NCBI GenBank assembly: GCA_019245415.1
Contig: JAFARO010000004.1
Span: 1-64,000 of the forward strand
Reading direction: 5' to 3'
Source of the DNA: Alphaproteobacteria bacterium
Lineage (GTDB): Bacteria; Pseudomonadota; Alphaproteobacteria; Micropepsales; Micropepsaceae
DNA length: 64,000 nt
A program made the position numbers and the translations under genes. Shown here one piece after another: positions 17,197 through 27,117 of the stretch (the stretch's first letter is position 1; each line of letters starts with the position of its first letter). The notes beneath the pieces were generated by a model. The model saw only the letters and a program-made list of their open reading frames with translations. It searched no databases and was not told the origin of the DNA.

Positions 17197-18077
17197 GCCG
17201 TTTGGCCTTCATCGGACTGGGCGTGATGGGTTATCCGATGGCCGGCCATCTGGCGCGCGCCGGCCACGAGGTCACGGTCTACAACCGCACCGCGCCCAAA
17301 GCCGAACGCTGGGCGAGCGAATTCGGCGGACGCCACGCCGCTTCGCCCGCGAACGCCGCCAAGGATGCCCAGATCGTCCTGGCCTGCGTCGGCCGCGACG
17401 ACGATGTGCGGGCGGTGACGCTGGGCGAGCACGGGGCCTTCCACGGCATGCAGGCCGGCGCGATCTTCGTGGACCACACCACCGCCTCGGCAACGCTGGC
17501 GCGCGAGCTCGACGCCGCCGCGCAGGCAAGGGGGCTCGAGTTCGTCGATGCGCCGGTCTCGGGCGGCGAGCAGGGCGCGAAGAATGCTCAGCTCACCATC
17601 ATGTGTGGCGGCCGCCACGAAGCTTTTGCGAGCGTCGAGCCGGTATTGGGGGCCTACGCCAAGCGCTGCCGCCGCCTGGGCGAGGCAGGCGCCGGCCAGC
17701 TCACCAAGATGGTCAACCAGATCTGCATCGCCGGCCTGGTACAGGCCCTGAGCGAAGGCTTGAGCTTCGCGCGCGCCGCCGGTCTCGATCTGGAAGCGGT
17801 GGTCGACGTGATCTCCAAAGGCGCGGCACAATCCTGGCAGATGGACAATCGCCACAAGACCATGCTGGCAGGCCAGTTCGAGCACGGCTTCGCGGTCGAA
17901 TGGATGCGCAAGGATCTCGGCATCTGTTTCGCCGAGGCCGCGCGCAACGGTGCCGAGCTTTCGATCACGCGTATGGTCGACGGCTTCTATGCCGAGGTCG
18001 AAGCCATGGGCGGCCGGCGCTGGGACACCTCGAGCCTCTTCGCCCGCCAGGAACAGCGACGCCGGAGCAAAGGGTGA
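17193..18077 (+). CDS. NAD(P)-dependent beta-hydroxyacid dehydrogenase
   Basis: The 294-residue enzyme of the 3-hydroxyisobutyrate/tartronate semialdehyde reductase family has a Rossmann motif (LAFIGLGVMGYPMAG) at the N-terminus. The substrate motif FVDAPVSGGEQGAKNAQL is followed by the catalytic Lys in GAGQLTKMVNQI. It is translationally coupled to both neighbours: ATGA with the pump gene and GTGA with the tetR gene. This placement inside an efflux unit is unusual and suggests a role in handling the same compound, as inference. It is a paralogue of the enzyme at 22610-23497 rather than a duplicate. Confidence 0.9.
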   Translation: MSRLAFIGLGVMGYPMAGHLARAGHEVTVYNRTAPKAERWASEFGGRHAASPANAAKDAQIVLACVGRDDDVRAVTLGEHGAFHGMQAGAIFVDHTTASATLARELDAAAQARGLEFVDAPVSGGEQGAKNAQLTIMCGGRHEAFASVEPVLGAYAKRCRRLGEAGAGQLTKMVNQICIAGLVQALSEGLSFARAAGLDLEAVVDVISKGAAQSWQMDNRHKTMLAGQFEHGFAVEWMRKDLGICFAEAARNGAELSITRMVDGFYAEVEAMGGRRWDTSSLFARQEQRRRSKG

Positions 18078-18661
18078 GCGCAGCCGCGCGCGACAAGCCC
18101 TATCACCATGGCGATCTGCGCAACGCGCTGCTCGCCGCGGCGCGCGCGGTGCTCGAGGACGAGGGGCTCGCCGAACTCAGCGTGCGCGCGGTGGCGCGCC
18201 GCGCCGGCGTCAGCCATGCCGCACCCTATCGCCACTTCCCGAACCAGGAATCGCTGCTCGTCGAGCTCGCACAGGAAGGCTTCGTCGAGCTTCGCTCGGA
18301 ACTGTCCAAGGTCGCGGCGCAGAAAGGCGGCGAGAGCGATCGCATCGCCAAGCTCGGCGGCGCCTATATGCGCTTCGTGGCGCAGCGCCCCGGCCTCGCG
18401 CGCCTGATGTTCGGCCCGCAGCTTCCCAACCGCGAGCGCTTTCCTCCCCTCGCCGAAGCCGCCGATGCGGTCGGCGTCGAGATCGGTCGCGCGCTCGGCG
18501 ATCCGGCGCTCGGCCTCGCGGTGTGGGCCGCCATCCACGGCCTCGCCATGCTGATCCTGGAAAACGTGATCGATCTCGGCCAGCGCCGCTCGGGCCTCGA
18601 CGTCCTGCCGTCGCGCGCCGAAATCCTGCTCCGAAGCCTGTTCGCGCTGCCCCGGCCCTAG
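18074..18661 (+). CDS. TetR-family transcriptional regulator
   Basis: The 195-residue protein has a TetR DNA-binding domain at the N-terminus: ALLAAARAVLEDEGLAELSV, then the helix-turn-helix VRAVARRAGVSHAAPYRHFP. The ligand-binding part resembles the WHG/TetR_C-13-like domain (FVAQRPGLARLMFGPQL; AVWAAIHGLAMLILE). The start is GTG, overlapping the dehydrogenase stop (GTGA). It is the last gene of the unit that begins with marR, so the operon carries regulators of two families. Confidence 0.92.
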   Translation: MSAAARDKPYHHGDLRNALLAAARAVLEDEGLAELSVRAVARRAGVSHAAPYRHFPNQESLLVELAQEGFVELRSELSKVAAQKGGESDRIAKLGGAYMRFVAQRPGLARLMFGPQLPNRERFPPLAEAADAVGVEIGRALGDPALGLAVWAAIHGLAMLILENVIDLGQRRSGLDVLPSRAEILLRSLFALPRP

Positions 18662-18674
18662 TTGCGGGACTGGA

Positions 18675-18956
18675 TTAGTGCGGCGTCTGGAAGTTGCGGT
18701 TCTGGAAGTCCGAGATGCTGCGCTGCTGGGCGCTGCGGTCGTTGTCCCATTGCTCTTGCGTCTTGCACACTTGGGTGCGGACCAGCATGCCCTGATGGAC
18801 CATCATCCGGCAGACCAGCTTGTCCTTGTCCGCGACATTGGCCGGCGGTGCAGGTTGCGCGGCCGGCTGCGGCGCCGGGGCTGCATCGTCCGCGAAGGCG
18901 GCGCAGGAAAGACCCGTTGCAAGCGCAAGGGCGACCGTTGCGAGTGTTCTGCTCAT
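18675..18956 (-). CDS. Small periplasmic protein, paralogue of the next gene
   Basis: The 93-residue product has a signal peptide (MSRTLATVALALATGLSC, cleavage near AFADD), an Ala/Pro/Gln-rich linker, and then a compact domain. The domain reads CRMMVHQGMLVRTQVCKTQ followed by WDNDR, with two Cys 15 residues apart. The same pattern occurs in the protein at 19016-19285. No function is known to me. GGAAGA lies upstream of the ATG. It converges with tetR. Confidence 0.72.
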   Translation of the reverse strand: MSRTLATVALALATGLSCAAFADDAAPAPQPAAQPAPPANVADKDKLVCRMMVHQGMLVRTQVCKTQEQWDNDRSAQQRSISDFQNRNFQTPH

Positions 18957-19015
18957 CTGTCTTCCGCGTGGAATGCGGCGTCCTGCGCCGTTGGATCGCA
19001 GGACGCCGGCATTGG

Positions 19016-19285
19016 CTATCTTCCGAACGGAGCCGAATAGCTGCGGTATTGCACCGTCGCGAAATCGGCTTCCCGCTTCTGGCGGTCCTTGTCCCAGTCC
19101 TTCTGCGACTTGCAGATCGCGGTCCTCAGCAGCATGCCTTCGTGCGAAAGACGGTGGCAGACGATGCGATCGCCAGGCGATGCCGATGCCGGCTGGGCGG
19201 ACGCGGTGTTGGCGTCGTCGGCGCGTGCGCCTGCGGCGAGCGACAAGGCGGCACAAAGGCCCAGTCCAAGAATGTGTGTGCGCAT
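19016..19285 (-). CDS. Small periplasmic protein, paralogue of the preceding gene
   Basis: The 89-residue product has a signal peptide (MRTHILGLGLCAALSLA, cleavage near ARADD) and the domain CHRLSHEGMLLRTAICKSQ then WDKDRQKREADF. The spacing of the two Cys and of the GML-RT-CK-Q-W-D-DR residues is identical to the paralogue at 18675-18956. AGGAG lies 13 bases upstream of ATG 19285. It is downstream of hemB on the same strand with a 94-base gap. The two Cys may form a disulfide; this is inferred. Confidence 0.72.
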   Translation of the reverse strand: MRTHILGLGLCAALSLAAGARADDANTASAQPASASPGDRIVCHRLSHEGMLLRTAICKSQKDWDKDRQKREADFATVQYRSYSAPFGR

Positions 19286-19379
19286 AGGGAGCCACTCCTG
19301 AGGTCGGACACGATGGTGCGCGCCAAACCGTTCCCGCCGCAAGTGTATATTGCCGCTCTCACGCGGACGTGAAATTTTC

Positions 19380-20381
<1,002 letters not shown>

Positions 20382-20445
20382 CTACCCAGCCCCTTGTTGC
20401 CATGCAAGTTTGGCCGTTTATTACCGCTCCTTTTGGAGAGCTTCC

Positions 20446-21585
20446 ATGGACTTCGCCCTGAACGAGGACGAGCGCGCGGTCGAAGACGTGGCGCGGCGCT
20501 TTGCCAAAGAGCGGCTGGCCCCGTTTGCGGCGGAATGGGACGAGAAGGCCCATTTCCCGGTCGACCGGCTGCGCGAGGCGGCGGCGCTCGGTTTCGCGGG
20601 CATCTATGTCAGGAGCGACGTCGGCGGCTCGGAGATGCGCCGCCTCGATGCCGCGATCATCATGGAGGAGCTGTCGGCCGGCTGCACCTCGACGGCGGCC
20701 TTCATCTCGATCCACAACATGGCGTCGTGGATGATCGACCGCTATGGCAGCGAGGCGCAGCGCCGCCGCTTCCTGCCCAAGCTGACCACGATGGAATGGA
20801 TCGCGTCGTACTGCCTGACCGAGCCCGGCTCGGGCTCCGACGCCGCCGCGCTCAAGACCCGCGCGGTCAGGGACGGCGAGCACTATGTGCTCAACGGCGC
20901 GAAGGCTTTCATCTCGGGCGCGGGCACCTCGGACGTCTATGTCTGCATGGTGCGCACCGGCGAGGACGGGCCGAAGGGCATTTCCTGTCTGGTGGTGGAG
21001 AAGGGCACGTCCGGCCTCTCCTTCGGCAAGCACGAGCGCAAGATGGGCTGGAACTCCCAGCCGACCGCGCAGGTGATCTTCGAGGATTGCCGCGTGCCGG
21101 TCGCCAACCGTCTGGGCGCGGAAGGCGACGGCTTCCGCATCGCCATGAGCGGGCTTGACGGCGGGCGCATCAATATCGGGGCCTGTTCGGTCGGTACCGC
21201 GCGCGCCGCGCTGGACGAAGCGATGGCCTATGTGCGCGAGCGCAAGCAGTTCGGGCGCCCGATCTCGGACTTCCAGGTGACGCAGTTCAAGCTCGCCGAC
21301 ATGGCGACCGAACTCGAAGCGGCCCGGCTGATGATCCGCCATGCGGCAAGCGCCCTCGACCGCAAGGACGGCCGCGCCACCATGCTTTGCGCCATGGCCA
21401 AGCGGTATGCCACCGACGCGGGCTCGCGCATCGCCGACCAGGCGCTGCAGCTGCATGGCGGCTACGGCTATCTCAAGGATTTCCCCGCCGAGCGCCATGT
21501 GCGCGACTTGCGCGTTCACCAGATTCTCGAAGGCACCAACGAGATCATGCGCGTGATCGTCAGCCGCGAAATGTTCCGGCAGTGA
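20446..21585 (+). CDS. Acyl-CoA dehydrogenase, probably isobutyryl-CoA dehydrogenase
   Basis: The 379-residue flavoprotein has the full acyl-CoA dehydrogenase fold: [18 protein letters not shown] (FAD/substrate region, about residues 125-142), [38 protein letters not shown], and the catalytic Glu in [12 protein letters not shown] at the C-terminus. It transfers electrons to ETF. It starts an operon with the hydrolase and dehydrogenase of valine catabolism, which argues for isobutyryl-CoA as substrate. GGAGAG precedes the ATG. The next start overlaps its stop (GTGA). Confidence 0.92.
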   Translation: MDFALNEDERAVEDVARRFAKERLAPFAAEWDEKAHFPVDRLREAAALGFAGIYVRSDVGGSEMRRLDAAIIMEELSAGCTSTAAFISIHNMASWMIDRYGSEAQRRRFLPKLTTMEWIASYCLTEPGSGSDAAALKTRAVRDGEHYVLNGAKAFISGAGTSDVYVCMVRTGEDGPKGISCLVVEKGTSGLSFGKHERKMGWNSQPTAQVIFEDCRVPVANRLGAEGDGFRIAMSGLDGGRINIGACSVGTARAALDEAMAYVRERKQFGRPISDFQVTQFKLADMATELEAARLMIRHAASALDRKDGRATMLCAMAKRYATDAGSRIADQALQLHGGYGYLKDFPAERHVRDLRVHQILEGTNEIMRVIVSREMFRQ

Positions 21586-22613
21586 CGGACGAAGTCCTCT
21601 TCGAACGGCGCGGCAGGCTCGGCCTGATCACGCTCAACCGGCCGAAGGCGCTCAATGCGCTGACCCGCGACATGTGCGTGTCCATGCTGGCACAGCTGTC
21701 GCAATGGGCCGCCGATGCCGATATCGCAGCCGTCGCCATCCAAGGCAGCGGCGAGCGCGCCTTCTGCGCCGGCGGCGACATCCGCTCGCTCTACGACAGC
21801 GGCAAGGCGGGCACGTCCTACGCGCTCGATTTCTACCGCGACGAATACCGCCTCGACGCGGCGATCAAGCGCTTCCCCAAACCGTATGTGGCGCTGATCT
21901 CGGGCATCGTGATGGGCGGCGGCGTCGGGGTCTCGGTCCATGGCAGCCACCGCGTCGCCGACGAGACCACGTCCTTCGCCATGCCGGAGACCGGGATCGG
22001 GCTGTTTCCCGACGTCGGCGGCAGCTTCTTCCTGCCGCGCTGTCCCGGCGAGATCGGCATGTATCTCGCTCTCACGGGCGCGCGGCTCAAGACCGCGGAC
22101 TGCCTCTATGCCGGCGTGGCGACGCACTTCGTGCCCAAGACCAAGCACGCGACGCTGCTCGCGCGTCTCGCCGAGGGAAGCGCGCCCGCTCAGGCATTGC
22201 AGGATTTAAGCGAGACGGTTCCCGATACTTTTCTCGCCGATCATCGCGCCGCCATCGACACCATGTTCGCTAAGGAGTCGGTCGAGGCGATCCTTTCGGC
22301 CCTCGACGCCGATCACACCGACTGGTCGCGCGACACCGCGAAGGTCATCCGAACCAAATCGCCGACCAGCACCAAGCTCACCTTCCGCCAGCTGCGCAAC
22401 GGCCGCGCGCTGTCGTTTGAGGACTGCATGCGGATGGAATACCGCATGGTGCACGGCATCGTTGCCGGCCACGATTTCTACGAAGGCGTCCGCGCCACCA
22501 TCCTGGACAAGGACGGCGCGCCGAAATGGCAGCCATCCGAGCTTTCTGCCGTCAACGAGGCCGACATCGACACTTATTTCAAATCTCTCGGGAACAAGGA
22601 GCTGCCGCTATGA
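21582..22613 (+). CDS. 3-hydroxyisobutyryl-CoA hydrolase
   Basis: The 343-residue crotonase-fold enzyme removes CoA from 3-hydroxyisobutyryl-CoA in valine degradation. Features are the oxyanion-hole segment [13 protein letters not shown] near residue 60, [19 protein letters not shown] near 107, and the [19 protein letters not shown] segment with the family Glu and Asp. The length fits HIBCH, whereas enoyl-CoA hydratases are about 260 residues, and the C-terminal [11 protein letters not shown] region is diagnostic. Start is GTG, overlapping the upstream stop. Methacrylyl-CoA hydratase is not encoded nearby. Confidence 0.92.
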   Translation: MTDEVLFERRGRLGLITLNRPKALNALTRDMCVSMLAQLSQWAADADIAAVAIQGSGERAFCAGGDIRSLYDSGKAGTSYALDFYRDEYRLDAAIKRFPKPYVALISGIVMGGGVGVSVHGSHRVADETTSFAMPETGIGLFPDVGGSFFLPRCPGEIGMYLALTGARLKTADCLYAGVATHFVPKTKHATLLARLAEGSAPAQALQDLSETVPDTFLADHRAAIDTMFAKESVEAILSALDADHTDWSRDTAKVIRTKSPTSTKLTFRQLRNGRALSFEDCMRMEYRMVHGIVAGHDFYEGVRATILDKDGAPKWQPSELSAVNEADIDTYFKSLGNKELPL

Positions 22614-23497
22614 CGCACATCGCTTTCATTGGTGTCGGCAACATGGGCGGCCCGATGGCCCGCAATCTTTTGAAGGCAAGCGAGCGCGTCACGGCCTTCG
22701 ATCTCAGCGCTGAGGCGCTGGAACCGCTCGTCGGGGCGGGTGCGGCAAAAGCCTCTACAGTCAACGACGCGGTCAAGGACGCGGATGTCGTCATCACCAT
22801 GCTGCCGGCCGGGCAGCACGTGCGCAGCGTCTATCTCGACAACGGCATCCTCGGGGCTGGCAAGAAGGGCGCCTTGCTGATCGATTCCTCGACCATCGAC
22901 GTCGACTCGGCGCGCGCCGTGCACGCGGCGGCGGAGAAAGCGGGCTTCGACTTCCTCGATGCGCCGGTCTCCGGCGGCACCGGCGGCGCCGAAGCCGGCA
23001 CGCTCGCGTTCATGTGCGGCGGCAGCGAAAAGGCCTTCGGGCGCGCGCAACCGGTTCTTGAGAAGATGGGCAAGCGCATCGTCCATGCCGGCGGCCCGGG
23101 CGCCGGGCAGGCCGCCAAGATCTGCAACAACATGCTGCTCGCCATCTCGATGATCGGAACCTGCGAGGCTTTCGTGCTCGGCGAAAAGCTCGGGCTCGAC
23201 CCCCAGAAGCTGTTCGACATCATGTCGGCTGCCTCGGGCCAGTGCTGGTCGCTGACGACCTACTGTCCGGTTCCGGGCCCGGTGCCGGCCTCGCCCGCCA
23301 ATCGCGCCTACAGCGGCGGCTTCGCCACGGCCCTGATGCTCAAGGATTTGAAGCTTTCACAGACCGCGGCGCAAAGCGCGGGCGCCGTGACCCCGCTCGG
23401 TGCCGAAGCGGCACAACTCTATTCGCTGTTTGCAAACCAAGGCCGCGCGAATGTCGACTTCTCCGGCATCATCGAGATGTTGCGCGGCATTCGCTGA
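22610..23497 (+). CDS. mmsB: 3-hydroxyisobutyrate dehydrogenase
   Basis: The 295-residue enzyme oxidises 3-hydroxyisobutyrate to methylmalonate semialdehyde. Signature parts are IAFIGVGNMGGPMARNLL (NAD site), FLDAPVSGGTGGAEAGTL (substrate site), and the catalytic Lys in GAGQAAKICNNML. The PNRAYSGGFATALMLKDL-like region near the C-terminus also fits. It is the third gene of the valine operon and overlaps the hydrolase stop (ATGA). Methylmalonate-semialdehyde dehydrogenase, the next step, is not in the window. Confidence 0.94.
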   Translation: MTHIAFIGVGNMGGPMARNLLKASERVTAFDLSAEALEPLVGAGAAKASTVNDAVKDADVVITMLPAGQHVRSVYLDNGILGAGKKGALLIDSSTIDVDSARAVHAAAEKAGFDFLDAPVSGGTGGAEAGTLAFMCGGSEKAFGRAQPVLEKMGKRIVHAGGPGAGQAAKICNNMLLAISMIGTCEAFVLGEKLGLDPQKLFDIMSAASGQCWSLTTYCPVPGPVPASPANRAYSGGFATALMLKDLKLSQTAAQSAGAVTPLGAEAAQLYSLFANQGRANVDFSGIIEMLRGIR

Positions 23498-23578
23498 TAA
23501 ATTTTACGGCGCCTTAACCTGCCGCTCTTACCGTGATCGCATAACAAGGTGGGCCTCGCGAAAAAGCGGGGAAAGGCG

Positions 23579-24088
23579 ATGACAGCATTGGCGAAACCGC
23601 AGGCGGCTGCGGCGCTCGACGGAGCGCCGGCGCTTGGCAGGCACTATCTCGAAACGCTCAACCTCGTGGAGCGGCTGCACCGTCAGCTGCTGGACGTGAT
23701 CAAGGACGAGCTCGACCGCCGCGACGAGCGCGAGATCAATTCGGTGCAGGCGCTGCTGCTGTTCAATGTCGGCGACCAGCAGCTGAGCGCGGGCGAGCTG
23801 CGTACGCGCGGGCACTATCTGGGGTCCAACGTCTCCTACAATCTCAAGAAGCTCGTGGAAGCGGGCTACATCCACCACGAACGCTCCGCCGCCGACCGCC
23901 GCTCCGTGCTGGTCCATCTGACCGACAAGGGCGAAGCGGTGCGCAAGATGCTGAGCGCGCTGTTCGAGCGCCATCTGGCCTCGCTCGAGCCGGTGGGCAA
24001 CGTCACCCAGGGCAGTCTCGACCTGCTCAACACCACGCTGCGCCGCCTCGAGCGCTTCTGGATCGATCAGGTGCGCTTCCGCCTCTAG
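23579..24088 (+). CDS. ldtR: LdtR-like MarR-family regulator
   Basis: The 169-residue protein has a winged-helix domain closely resembling LdtR, a regulator of L,D-transpeptidase genes described in Rhizobiales. Matching parts are ERLHRQLLDVIKDELDRR, INSVQALLLFNVGDQQL, and the strongly conserved TRGHYLGSNVSYNLKKLVE. GGGGAAAGG sits ahead of ATG 23579. The gene stands alone between the valine operon and a DUF1345 gene. Its targets cannot be read here; the gene name rests on similarity remembered from the family. Confidence 0.82.
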   Translation: MTALAKPQAAAALDGAPALGRHYLETLNLVERLHRQLLDVIKDELDRRDEREINSVQALLLFNVGDQQLSAGELRTRGHYLGSNVSYNLKKLVEAGYIHHERSAADRRSVLVHLTDKGEAVRKMLSALFERHLASLEPVGNVTQGSLDLLNTTLRRLERFWIDQVRFRL

Positions 24089-24140
24089 CAGTCGCGCCGC
24101 GACTCATGTCATGACGTCCGCCGGCCGGTGCGGAGGCTGC

Positions 24141-24782
24141 GTGGAATTCTTCAAGTCACACCTCCACCATCACGCGCGATTCTACGCCTGTTTCCTGCTT
24201 GGCGCGGCGGTGTTCGCCTTCACCGGCTTTTTCCGGCTGCCCGTCCGCCTGCTGGCCAGCGGCGACGCGTTCTTCGCCCTCTACCTCCTCGTCATGGCCG
24301 TGGCGAGCGCGCGCATTGCGCCGCAGGAGCTCGACCGCAGGGCCGATGTCGAGGACGAGGGCATCGTCATTGTCGTCCTGCTCACCCTGGTGATGATCGC
24401 GTTCTGCATGTTCGCGATCATCGAGCTGCTGCATCACAAGGGCGAGCCCGACTGGGCCGGCCTCGTCCTGGCGATGGCAGGAGCGCCGCTCGGCTGGTTC
24501 ATGCTGCACATGCTGATGGCGTTCCACTATGCCAACATGTTCTATTCCGATCCCCGCGGCGCGGGCGGCGGCGGCCTCAAATTCCCCGATACCGACGAGC
24601 CAGGCGCGGCGGATTTCCTCTACTACGCCTTCGTCATCGGCATGACGGCCCAGGTTTCCGACGTCCAGGTCACGTCGCGCCGTATCCGCCAGGTGACGCT
24701 CGGCCATTCCATCGTCTCGTTCTTCTTCAATACCGTGCTGATCGCCATGGCCGTGAACGGCGTGGTGGCGCTGGCGGGGTGA
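24141..24782 (+). CDS. DUF1345 family membrane protein
   Basis: The protein of about 213 residues has five to six hydrophobic helices. The C-terminal signature is typical of DUF1345: [20 protein letters not shown] then [18 protein letters not shown]. Function is unknown. GGAGG lies four bases ahead of GTG 24141, which I prefer. ATG 24111 would add ten residues without a visible ribosome site. Inner-membrane location is inferred from hydrophobicity. Confidence 0.82.
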   Translation: MEFFKSHLHHHARFYACFLLGAAVFAFTGFFRLPVRLLASGDAFFALYLLVMAVASARIAPQELDRRADVEDEGIVIVVLLTLVMIAFCMFAIIELLHHKGEPDWAGLVLAMAGAPLGWFMLHMLMAFHYANMFYSDPRGAGGGGLKFPDTDEPGAADFLYYAFVIGMTAQVSDVQVTSRRIRQVTLGHSIVSFFFNTVLIAMAVNGVVALAG

Positions 24783-24918
24783 GGATTTGCGTCAGATCAA
24801 GGCTTCGGCAGGCGGGCCGGGCTATGCGTCCTTTTGCGCCAGTGCCGTGGCGCTAGGATTCGCAGGCCCTGTTCTTGTATTCTGCCAGTCCAATCTGACG
24901 GACAAGCGAGCGAGCGGT

Positions 24919-26136
24919 ATGCCGTTTCCCTACATCGCCAGGTTCCGCGAGGCGCTCGCCGCCATCCGGCGCGAGGGACGCTACCGCGTCTTCACGGACA
25001 TCGTCCGCGCCCGGGGCAACTACCCCCAGGCCGATTTCCATGCCCAGGGCGCCAAGCGGCCGGTGGTGGTGTGGTGCAGCAACGACTATCTCGGCATGGG
25101 ACAGCACCCCAAGGTGCTGGCGGCGATGCACGAAGCCATCGACGCGGCAGGCGCCGGCTCGGGCGGCACGCGCAACATCTCCGGCACCACCCATTACCAC
25201 GTCGAGCTGGAGGCCGAGCTCGCGGAGCTGCACGGCAAGGAATCGGCGCTGCTCTTCACCTCCGGCTTCGTCTCCAACGACGCCACGCTCGCCACGCTGG
25301 CGAAGCTGCTGCCCGGCCTCGTCGTTTTTTCCGACGCGCTCAACCACGCCTCGATGATCGAAGGCATCCGTCACGGCGGGATGCAGAAGCGCATCTTCCG
25401 CCACAGCGACATGGCCGATCTGCGCCGTCAGCTAAGCGAAACCGATCCCGCCGCGCCCAAGCTGATCGCTTTCGAGTCCGTCTATTCGATGGACGGCGAT
25501 TTCGCCCCGGTGAACGCGATCTGCGATCTGGCGGAGGAATTCGGCGCTCTCACCTATATCGACGAGGTGCATGGCGTGGGCCTCTACGGTCCGCGCGGTG
25601 CCGGCGTCGCGGCGCGCGAGGGCGCCATGGAGCGCATCGACATCGTGGAAGGCACGCTCGCCAAGGCCTTCGGCGTTATGGGCGGCTATATCGCCGCGTC
25701 GGGCGAACTCGTCGACTGTATCCGCTCCCATGCGCCGGGCTTCATCTTCACCACTTCGCTGGCGCCGACGATCGCTGCCGGCGTGCTTGCCAGCGTGCGC
25801 CATTTGAAGGACAGCGATGTGGAGCGCGAGACCTTGATGGCGCGCGCCGCACTTCTCAAACGCCTCTTGGCCGAGGCGGGCCTGCCGGTGATGGAAACGC
25901 CCAGCCACATTGTGCCGGTGCTGGTCGGTGAGGCGGCGCTGTGCAAATCGGTGTCGGATGCGCTGCTCTACGAGCACGGCATCTACGTTCAGCCGGTGAA
26001 CTTCCCGACCGTGCCGCGCGGCGGCGAAAGATTGCGCTTCACGCCCTCGCCGCTGCACAGCGAAGCGATGCTCCACGAGTTGGTGCGCGCGCTCGACCAG
26101 GTGTGGACGGCGCATCGTCTCGGCCGTGCGGCGTGA
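24919..26136 (+). CDS. hemA: 5-aminolevulinate synthase
   Basis: The 405-residue PLP enzyme condenses glycine and succinyl-CoA (the C4 route of haem synthesis). Visible motifs are [32 protein letters not shown], the [16 protein letters not shown] strand, and the PLP-binding Lys249 in [17 protein letters not shown]. The length matches alphaproteobacterial ALAS. ATG 24919 fits the family; the open frame runs 44 codons further but through a probable 136-base leader. A DUF6898-like gene overlaps its stop (GTGA). Confidence 0.96.
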   Translation: MPFPYIARFREALAAIRREGRYRVFTDIVRARGNYPQADFHAQGAKRPVVVWCSNDYLGMGQHPKVLAAMHEAIDAAGAGSGGTRNISGTTHYHVELEAELAELHGKESALLFTSGFVSNDATLATLAKLLPGLVVFSDALNHASMIEGIRHGGMQKRIFRHSDMADLRRQLSETDPAAPKLIAFESVYSMDGDFAPVNAICDLAEEFGALTYIDEVHGVGLYGPRGAGVAAREGAMERIDIVEGTLAKAFGVMGGYIAASGELVDCIRSHAPGFIFTTSLAPTIAAGVLASVRHLKDSDVERETLMARAALLKRLLAEAGLPVMETPSHIVPVLVGEAALCKSVSDALLYEHGIYVQPVNFPTVPRGGERLRFTPSPLHSEAMLHELVRALDQVWTAHRLGRAA

Positions 26137-26321
26137 CACGGGGCGGGCGCGAGATCCTGTTCGAATTCGTCGCCCAGGGCGGCACGATCAAAGCAACCGC
26201 CATCGATCCCGCGACGGGCATCGAGGCGAGCATTCTGGGACCGGCGTCAGCGCCGCGCGCCACCCTGTCGGAAGCCGCGCGGCGGAAGCTGGACTATGTG
26301 CTGAAGCGGCGGGCGCCTTAG
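26133..26321 (+). CDS. Small conserved protein, DUF6898-like
   Basis: The 62-residue product starts with GTG inside the hemA stop (GTGA). It reads [20 protein letters not shown] followed by [13 protein letters not shown] and a C-terminal [12 protein letters not shown]. This pattern matches small alphaproteobacterial proteins of the DUF6898 type, as I recall them. No catalytic residues are apparent, and the function is unknown. Its 3' end overlaps the convergent mucR-like gene by four bases. Confidence 0.7.
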   Translation: MTRGGREILFEFVAQGGTIKATAIDPATGIEASILGPASAPRATLSEAARRKLDYVLKRRAP

Positions 26322-26779
26322 CCGCGCCGGCCCTTTTTCGCCGGCGGCGAGGAGCGGCCGAGGCCGATCTTCTTGGCGAATTCGGAGCGCTGGGCCGCAT
26401 AGTTGGGCGCCACCATCGGATAGTCGGCCGGCAGGCCCCATTTGGCGCGGTATTCCTCCGGCGACAGTCCGTAGCGCGAGCGCAGATAGCGCTTCAGCAT
26501 CTTCAGTTTCTTGCCGTCCTCCAGACAAACGATGTATTCGGGAGTAATCGACTTCTTCACCGTCACCGCCGGCTTCTGCGCCGTGGTCATGTCGGTGGAA
26601 ACACCGCTGGAGAGCCCGCCCAGGGTCGCGTGAACGCTTTTGATCATGGAGGGCAGCTCGCCGACGGGCACGGGATTGTTGCTGACATAGGCCGCGACGA
26701 TTTCGCTCGCCAGCTTCAAGAGCTCGTCGCCTCTTGCGCCCGTCATGTCATGATTGTTGGTCTTGATCTTCGCCTCCAT
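26318..26779 (-). CDS. MucR/Ros-family regulator lacking the usual zinc-ligand histidines
   Basis: The 153-residue protein has the MucR layout: an N-terminal oligomerisation part ([17 protein letters not shown] near residues 19-35), a linker, and the zinc-finger-like domain [20 protein letters not shown]. This is followed by [20 protein letters not shown] and PNYAAQRS. The first Cys and the Asp remain, but both His positions of the Cys-x-x-Cys/Asp-His-His finger are Tyr and Arg or Tyr. Metal-free MucR paralogues that still bind DNA are known in Mesorhizobium. It diverges from glyA. Confidence 0.9.
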   Translation of the reverse strand: MEAKIKTNNHDMTGARGDELLKLASEIVAAYVSNNPVPVGELPSMIKSVHATLGGLSSGVSTDMTTAQKPAVTVKKSITPEYIVCLEDGKKLKMLKRYLRSRYGLSPEEYRAKWGLPADYPMVAPNYAAQRSEFAKKIGLGRSSPPAKKGRRG

Positions 26780-26935
26780 CGGCTCTTCGGACAGGAAAAT
26801 ATCGTCTCGGTTCTATTGGGCTCGCCCAGGGAAAATCAAGTCCTTACCGAAAGACGAGAAGAATGCCTTTCTTCGTCTACAAGTCGTATGCTCCAATGGA
26901 CTTGGGCGCTTCTGATGTCTTGCCGGCGCGGCCTC

Positions 26936-26965
26936 TTCATTTAGACGATTGTACTTGGCTATATT
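26936..26965 (+). promoter_or_regulatory. Weak candidate promoter ahead of glyA
   Basis: TTCATT (26936-26941) and TATATT (26960-26965) are spaced by 18 bases in an AT-rich patch. This patch lies within the 338-base mucR/glyA gap (26780-27117). A transcript from here would have a leader of about 145 bases. I see no known riboswitch in it. The match to consensus is modest. Confidence 0.3.
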
Positions 26966-27117
26966 GCAAGCATAAGACGAAGACTGCGGCGCGGCGCGGC
27001 ACTCGCGATTCGGCTGGCGCCAGATTTGGTAAAGAGGTAGGGGTTGGACCGCGAGGGCTCGAAACCAGGTCCAGTGCTGGGGCGCGCGGCGAAATCCTTG
27101 TCCAGGCGGAGAATTCG

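Noticed and set aside
17603-18073. N-terminal extension of the tetR frame
   Set aside because: It lies within the dehydrogenase gene in another phase. The TetR domain begins just after GTG 18074.
26863-27117. 85-residue N-terminal extension of GlyA
   Set aside because: The extension has low-quality sequence without similarity, while ATG 27118 has a ribosome site and opens the canonical protein.
26996-27117. Possible glycine or SAM riboswitch in the glyA leader
   Set aside because: I could not find the paired glycine-aptamer core or a SAM-II pseudoknot by eye, so no riboswitch is claimed.
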